Positions 6,307 to 10,368 of a stretch of DNA of 10,368 nucleotides are shown piece after piece (positions within the stretch are counted from its first letter, which is position 1; each line of letters begins with the position of its first letter). Made by a program: the position numbers and the translations under genes. This DNA is from Chlamydiota bacterium (GTDB lineage Bacteria; Chlamydiota; Chlamydiia; Chlamydiales; VGMA01): the NCBI GenBank assembly GCA_016866575.1, contig VGMA01000055.1, positions 1-10,368 of the forward strand, given 5' to 3'. Under the pieces are notes generated by a model, which was not told the origin of the DNA, searched no databases, and saw only the letters and a program-made list of their open reading frames with translations.

Positions 6307-7887
6307 ATGCTTAGAGCTTTTGATTCTTATCTTTGGTCTGAAGTTGAAAAATCGCTGCTCCCAAATCTAGATCAAGAAGAAAGCTTTCTAGGTAGATTTT
6401 CCATCTGCTATTTACCGCTTGCTTGTTTAACAAGATTGGTGCAAACAATTACAACGTTTTTTCAAAGTTGTTTTTGCAGATTTTTAACAGATCCTAATGA
6501 AGATTTTTCTAGTGTATGTGTGGATTCTAGGCAGTGGCAAAAAATTGAGAATCTAGAAACATCTTTAGGTGAAAATGTTGATGGATTTTTATGGGGAGTA
6601 GCTACTTGCACATACCAAGATTCAGGAATGATACACTGCCCAGATTCACAATGGAAACATTGGGAAGAGCTAAAAATTCAAGAAGACAATAGAACAGGAC
6701 AATCGGCTAATCTATTTTCTTTTTACAAATTTGATCCAGATAGCGTTATCGATCGATTAAAAAAATTGAACGTCAATAGCTACCGATTTTCTGTTGAATG
6801 GAGCCAGATAGAAAAACAAAGAGGCGTTTATGATGCAAATGTTTTACAAGTGTATGTGGACTTTTGTAAAGCGCTTAGAGATGCAAATATCCGCCCGTTA
6901 GTAACACTTCACCATTTTTCTGAACCCAAAGAATGGTTTCATGATACCGGAAGTTTTGAAAGTGAAGAAAATATTGCATCTTTTGTAGATTTTTCTGCTT
7001 ATGTCTATGAAAAATTAACACAAGAATATAAAGGAAAGCCTTTAGTAGATCTTTTTTGTACAATCAATGAGCCGGCCATAGAGGCTTTTTCTCGCTACAT
7101 AAGAGGCGCTTTTTCTCCTGGATACACCTTTGACTTTAGAGGCGCTTCAAGGTTTTTGCTAAAAGCTTTAGAAGCGCACAAACGAGTTTATCGCTGTTTA
7201 AAAAATATCCCTACAATAGATGAAGTTAAAATTGGAATAACCCATCAGAGATTAGAATTTCAGTCCAAAAATTTTCTTCTCAATCCGATCACAAAATATT
7301 TAACCCATTTTGTAAATGAAGTAACGCTAGAGTATTTTAAGTCAGGTATATTTAGTGTTAAAGTCCCGTTCTTTTGCCATATTCATGAAAAAAACGATTT
7401 GCCAAACACAGATTTTATCGGCCTGCAGTACTACGTTCGTCCACTAATAGGGTTAGAAGGTTCTACAAGCTACAATGAAAAAATGACCCTCATGCCGTTT
7501 CGAGAAGATCCCGAAGGTCTTTATGAAGCAATCACTGAGATGTATGAGTATTGCCAAGTCCCTATCATTATTACAGAAAATGGAATTTCGACTAAAGATG
7601 ATGAGCAGCGTCATCGATACATTGAACGCGCTTTGTACGCAGCAAGCAGAGCTGCGAAAAAAATAGGGGAAGAGAATCTTTTAGGGTATTACATCTGGTC
7701 ATTTTGTGATAACGGAGAGTGGGATATGGGAATGAATCCTCAGCGATTTGGACTCTACTCATTAGAAAACGGGGTTTTAAGCGAAGAGCCCAAAAAAGGG
7801 GCCTACCCATTCATCCAAAGCGCCTTAAAACAGCAGCAAAACAGATCTAAGATCGTAGAAGAAGAATTGGATTTGGTTTTTGTCTAA
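6307..7887 (+). CDS. Glycoside hydrolase family 1 protein (beta-glucosidase-like) with hydrophobic N-terminal extension
   Basis: GH1 enzymes are (beta/alpha)8-barrel retaining beta-glycosidases. In 526 residues the family landmarks appear in order: FLWGVATCTYQ (94-104, with the sugar-binding Gln), YRFSVEWSQIE (159-169), TLHHF (200-204), the acid/base INEP with E255, YIRGAFSPG (264-272), the nucleophile ITENG with E424, and WSFCDNGEWDMG (464-475). E471-W472 is the pattern of enzymes acting on unphosphorylated sugars, not 6-phospho-beta-glucosidases. The barrel begins near residue 90. The preceding residues hold a hydrophobic stretch (31-60) with four Cys, preceded by a charged segment, so it is not a standard signal peptide; it may be a membrane-associating or targeting region. 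ATG 6307 is fixed by an in-frame stop at 6289-6291 and by AAGAGG 6 nt upstream. The natural substrate cannot be told. Confidence 0.88.
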   Translation: MLRAFDSYLWSEVEKSLLPNLDQEESFLGRFSICYLPLACLTRLVQTITTFFQSCFCRFLTDPNEDFSSVCVDSRQWQKIENLETSLGENVDGFLWGVATCTYQDSGMIHCPDSQWKHWEELKIQEDNRTGQSANLFSFYKFDPDSVIDRLKKLNVNSYRFSVEWSQIEKQRGVYDANVLQVYVDFCKALRDANIRPLVTLHHFSEPKEWFHDTGSFESEENIASFVDFSAYVYEKLTQEYKGKPLVDLFCTINEPAIEAFSRYIRGAFSPGYTFDFRGASRFLLKALEAHKRVYRCLKNIPTIDEVKIGITHQRLEFQSKNFLLNPITKYLTHFVNEVTLEYFKSGIFSVKVPFFCHIHEKNDLPNTDFIGLQYYVRPLIGLEGSTSYNEKMTLMPFREDPEGLYEAITEMYEYCQVPIIITENGISTKDDEQRHRYIERALYAASRAAKKIGEENLLGYYIWSFCDNGEWDMGMNPQRFGLYSLENGVLSEEPKKGAYPFIQSALKQQQNRSKIVEEELDLVFV

Positions 7888-7889
7888 AG

Positions 7890-7926
7890 GTAAAACATAT
7901 TGTGTAACGTTACACAATATGTTTAC
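7890..7926. terminator. Perfect 32-bp palindrome, probable bidirectional terminator between GH1 and topA
   Basis: AAACATATTGTGTAAC (7893-7908) is followed directly by its exact reverse complement (7909-7924). GT/AC at 7890-7891 and 7925-7926 extends the stem past one bulged A. It lies at the convergence of the two genes and includes the last codons and stop of topA. In RNA the stem would have about 14 pairs with a 4-nt loop, and it begins and ends in short A/T tracts on both strands. This fits termination in both directions, although the T-runs are short (3-4). A protein-binding site is the alternative. Confidence 0.6.
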
Positions 7927-10368
7927 TAATGATTCCAGCAAGCTTCATCATATCTACAGGTTTTGTCGATCCAAATACTGTAGCTAAAGCTTTGTCGGGG
8001 TTAATGAGCCGTTTATTGTTAGGATCTTGAAGATTGTGTTTTTTGATATAATCCCATAAAGCTTTTGTCACCTCAGGTCTACTCATTTCATCAGATCCTA
8101 CAATCAGCGCAAGTTCTTTACTGAGTTTATGACCGGCTTGCTTGCGAGCTGGCGCTTTTTCTTTTTTAGCACTCTTTGCAGCAGATTTTTTTTCACCCGA
8201 GGCTTTAGCCCCTGATTTTTTTTCTGGAGCAGCTTTGGTAGACTTCGCTTTCGCAGGCTTTCCTTTTTTCTCGTAAGGGGTCTTTGGGTGCCCTTTGTAC
8301 TTTTCCTCTAATTCCTCAATCTGATTTCCGATCACATCGCAATCTGGATAGTTAGAGCAGGAAAAGAAGGTTTTTCCAAAGCGAGATTTACGAGCTACAA
8401 TCTGTCCACCACAACCGATTGCCGGGCAAGGTGGAAGATCTTTAGCAATAGGATCTCCTTTTCTAGGGATATTGACAATCCCTTTGCATTCAGGGTAGTT
8501 AGTGCAACCAAGGAAGAAGCCAAAGCGACTTTTTCTTGGCTTCATTTCAGAGCCGCATTTTGGGCAAGGCTGCTCCCAATCAAAGTCAGCTGCATATTCG
8601 TCTTTATTAACAGTTGCTTCTTCAAGAGGGGCTGTATATTTACATTCAGGATAGTGTTCGCAGCCGTAGAAATATTTGTTGCGTGACCAAATTTTTTGTA
8701 AATGGCCGCCACACTCTGGACAAATGATTTCAGTCGTTACTTTAGGAACGTGCGCTTCTTTAGCTGCTTTTTCCACTTTAGGGAAGAAATCTTTCCAGAA
8801 GTTTTTGAGGAACTCTTTCCAGTTAGCTCCGGTGTCAGCGATTCTATCGAGCTCATTTTCCATCTCGGCGGTAAAGCCGATATTCATGATGTTATCGAAG
8901 TTTTCATCAAGCATCTGGACGATGATTTTTCCAAGCTCTGTAGGCTTTAGAGCCCCTTTTTCTTTAGTAGTATAGGCCCTTCCAACAATTTTTTGCATGA
9001 TGGAGGCGTATGTCGATGGTCTACCGATACCTGATTTTTCAAGTTCTTTAACCAGAGATGCTTCGGTATAGCGAGGGGGCGCTTTTGTAAAAGACTGTGT
9101 TGCAAAAGTCTTCTCAAGCTTTAGCGCATCACCTTCTTGTAAAGGGGGCAAAGTGAGTTCATCTTCTTCTTTTACATCATCTTCATCTTCTTTTTCCTGG
9201 TATAAAGCCAAGTATCCTGCAAATTTCACAACCGATCCACTCGCTCTTAGGACTAGCCTTTTTGATGCGCGGATATTAGCGCTTACGGTGTCATAAACAG
9301 CCGGGTTCATTTGCGATGCGACGAATCTTTTCCAAATTAGAGAGTAGAGTTTGTATTCATCAAGCGTTAGGTAAGAGCGGATTTTGTCGGGAGTGTAAAA
9401 AGGGTTTGTTGGCCTTATCGCTTCGTGTGCATCTTGCACATTTTTCTTGCTGCTATAAGGAATAGCATTTTGCGGAAGGTATTCTTTGTCAAAATTTTTG
9501 CTTATGTAAGAGCGCACTGTCTCTAGAGCCTCGGGCGCTGAGCGCACAGAGTCGGTACGCATGTAAGTAATAAGACCTTCAGGACCGTCAGTTCCTAATT
9601 CAATACCTTCGTAGAGCCCTTGAGCGATGTTCATCGTTCTTGAAGCAGAAAATCCGTAATGTCTTGCCGCTTCTTGCTGCAGAGTTGAAGTGATGAAAGG
9701 AGGTGGAGGCGAGCGCTTCTTTTCTTTTTTTTCTACTTTTTCAACAATATAAGAGCCGGCCTTTAGCTCTTTTTCGATCTCTTTTGCGATCTTTTCGTTT
9801 TGTATTAGAAAAAAATCTTTTCCTGCTACCGCTTCTTTTTCAACTCGCTTGTCATCAACAGAATATAGGTGAGCTTCAAAGGTCTTTTTTCCTTCTTTTT
9901 GTAAAAAAGAACCTAGGTTCCAATACTCGACGGGATTGAAGGCTTCGATCTCTTTTTCGCGCAAAACAACAAGTTTAAGGGCAACAGACTGCACTCTGCC
10001 AGCTGACAAAGATCCATCTTTTCCCCCTTTGCCGATCTTTCTTTGTAAAATAGGGGAGAGCTTGTATCCCACCATTCGATCTAATAGACGTCTTGCCTGC
10101 TGAGCATCAACTAGATGTGGATCGATGTTTCTCGGGTGCTTAAGTGCCTCTTGAACAGCTTCTTTGGTGATGGAGTTGAATGTAACTCTTTTGTAAGGAA
10201 CACCTTTAGGTAAAATTTCCGAAATGTGCCAAGCGATTGCTTCTCCTTCTCTATCAGGGTCAGGAGACAAGTAGACCATGTCTACATCTTTGGCAGCGCT
10301 TTTGATCTTATCGATCACATCTTTCTTGCCATCAAGAGTTTCGTATTCAGGTTCAAAATCGTTATCGA
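7910..10368 (-). CDS. topA: DNA topoisomerase I with C-terminal SWIB domain, N-terminus outside the window
   Basis: This type IA topoisomerase relaxes negative supercoils. The frame is open to the window edge: upstream of the GTG at 10318-10316 it reads EPEYETLDGKKD, homologous to the stretch before the Toprim acidic motif, so that GTG is internal and roughly 50-80 N-terminal residues are missing. Landmarks: Toprim DPDREGEAIAWH (near 10261-10226), SAGRVQS (10006-9986), and ITYMRTDS with the catalytic Tyr at 9565-9563. Three four-Cys zinc ribbons follow (8722-8642, 8566-8486, 8428-8339), then a Lys/Ala/Ser-rich linker (about 8299-8129), and finally a SWIB/MDM2-type domain (about 8128-7913; LIVGSDEMSRPEVTKALWDY, then DPNNKRLINPDK). 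The TopA-SWIB fusion is a known chlamydial trait. SWIB domains are otherwise mostly eukaryotic chromatin-remodelling modules; their role here is unknown. The stop lies in a palindrome. Confidence 0.95.
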   Translation of the reverse strand, partial: DNDFEPEYETLDGKKDVIDKIKSAAKDVDMVYLSPDPDREGEAIAWHISEILPKGVPYKRVTFNSITKEAVQEALKHPRNIDPHLVDAQQARRLLDRMVGYKLSPILQRKIGKGGKDGSLSAGRVQSVALKLVVLREKEIEAFNPVEYWNLGSFLQKEGKKTFEAHLYSVDDKRVEKEAVAGKDFFLIQNEKIAKEIEKELKAGSYIVEKVEKKEKKRSPPPPFITSTLQQEAARHYGFSASRTMNIAQGLYEGIELGTDGPEGLITYMRTDSVRSAPEALETVRSYISKNFDKEYLPQNAIPYSSKKNVQDAHEAIRPTNPFYTPDKIRSYLTLDEYKLYSLIWKRFVASQMNPAVYDTVSANIRASKRLVLRASGSVVKFAGYLALYQEKEDEDDVKEEDELTLPPLQEGDALKLEKTFATQSFTKAPPRYTEASLVKELEKSGIGRPSTYASIMQKIVGRAYTTKEKGALKPTELGKIIVQMLDENFDNIMNIGFTAEMENELDRIADTGANWKEFLKNFWKDFFPKVEKAAKEAHVPKVTTEIICPECGGHLQKIWSRNKYFYGCEHYPECKYTAPLEEATVNKDEYAADFDWEQPCPKCGSEMKPRKSRFGFFLGCTNYPECKGIVNIPRKGDPIAKDLPPCPAIGCGGQIVARKSRFGKTFFSCSNYPDCDVIGNQIEELEEKYKGHPKTPYEKKGKPAKAKSTKAAPEKKSGAKASGEKKSAAKSAKKEKAPARKQAGHKLSKELALIVGSDEMSRPEVTKALWDYIKKHNLQDPNNKRLINPDKALATVFGSTKPVDMMKLAGIISKHIV

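Noticed and set aside
8339..8722. Three Cys4 repeats in topA as a possible separate zinc-finger gene or tandem DNA repeat
   Set aside because: They are in frame with topA and are the usual C-terminal zinc ribbons of bacterial topoisomerase I. They are protein-level repeats, not near-identical DNA repeats.
8676..8975. Plus-strand open frames antisense to topA, also at 8702-8950 and 9703-9939
   Set aside because: They mirror the well-supported topA coding frame, have no recognisable motifs and no convincing ribosome sites. Other antisense frames over thyX, tyrP, uvrB and GH1 were dropped for the same reason.
10316..10318. GTG as a start codon for topA
   Set aside because: The frame stays open to the window edge and the upstream residues match TopA homology, so the GTG is an internal valine and the gene is cut by the window.
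1..10368. CRISPR array, tRNA/rRNA, transposon, phage or defence system
   Set aside because: I found no regularly spaced repeats, transposase-like frame, terminal repeats or RNA gene signature. Nearly all the sequence is covered by recognisable genes.

Overview
The window looks like a piece of a chlamydial chromosome, probably from an environmental (Parachlamydia/Waddlia/Simkania-type) lineage rather than from Chlamydia sensu stricto. Four things suggest this: a DNA topoisomerase I fused to a C-terminal SWIB domain, a double-length ThyX-type thymidylate synthase, two tandem TyrP aromatic amino acid permeases, and AT-rich, tightly packed genes. The assignment is inferred from gene content; nothing in the window names the organism.

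Layout. Positions 1-250 hold the start of hemB on the minus strand, cut by the window edge. A 44-bp divergent spacer with two interlocked -10-like hexamers separates it from a plus-strand run of four overlapping genes: thyX (295-1833), two tyrP paralogs (1830-3071 and 3068-4240) and uvrB (4219-6222). The first two junctions are 4-nt ATGA overlaps and the third is a 22-nt overlap, so the run reads as one operon with coupled translation. An 84-nt spacer follows. It can fold into an AT-rich hairpin enclosed by a 9-bp stem that would hide the next ribosome binding site. Next is a glycoside hydrolase family 1 enzyme (6307-7887) with an unusual hydrophobic, Cys-containing N-terminal extension. It converges on topA-SWIB (7910 to beyond 10368, minus strand). 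A perfect 32-bp palindrome lies at this convergence and includes the topA stop codon.

How the genes work together. Most functions are housekeeping: haem synthesis, dTMP synthesis, tyrosine/tryptophan uptake, nucleotide excision repair and DNA relaxation. The thyX-tyrP-tyrP-uvrB grouping mixes dTMP supply and DNA repair with amino acid import and does not form an obvious pathway. The GH1 enzyme is the most accessory-looking gene.

I saw no tRNA, rRNA, CRISPR array, insertion sequence, phage gene or obvious new defence system. The points most worth a second look are the split catalytic motifs of the double ThyX, the possible RBS-masking leader before the GH1 gene, the GH1 N-terminal extension, the palindrome overlapping the topA stop, and the histone-like linker in TopA-SWIB.
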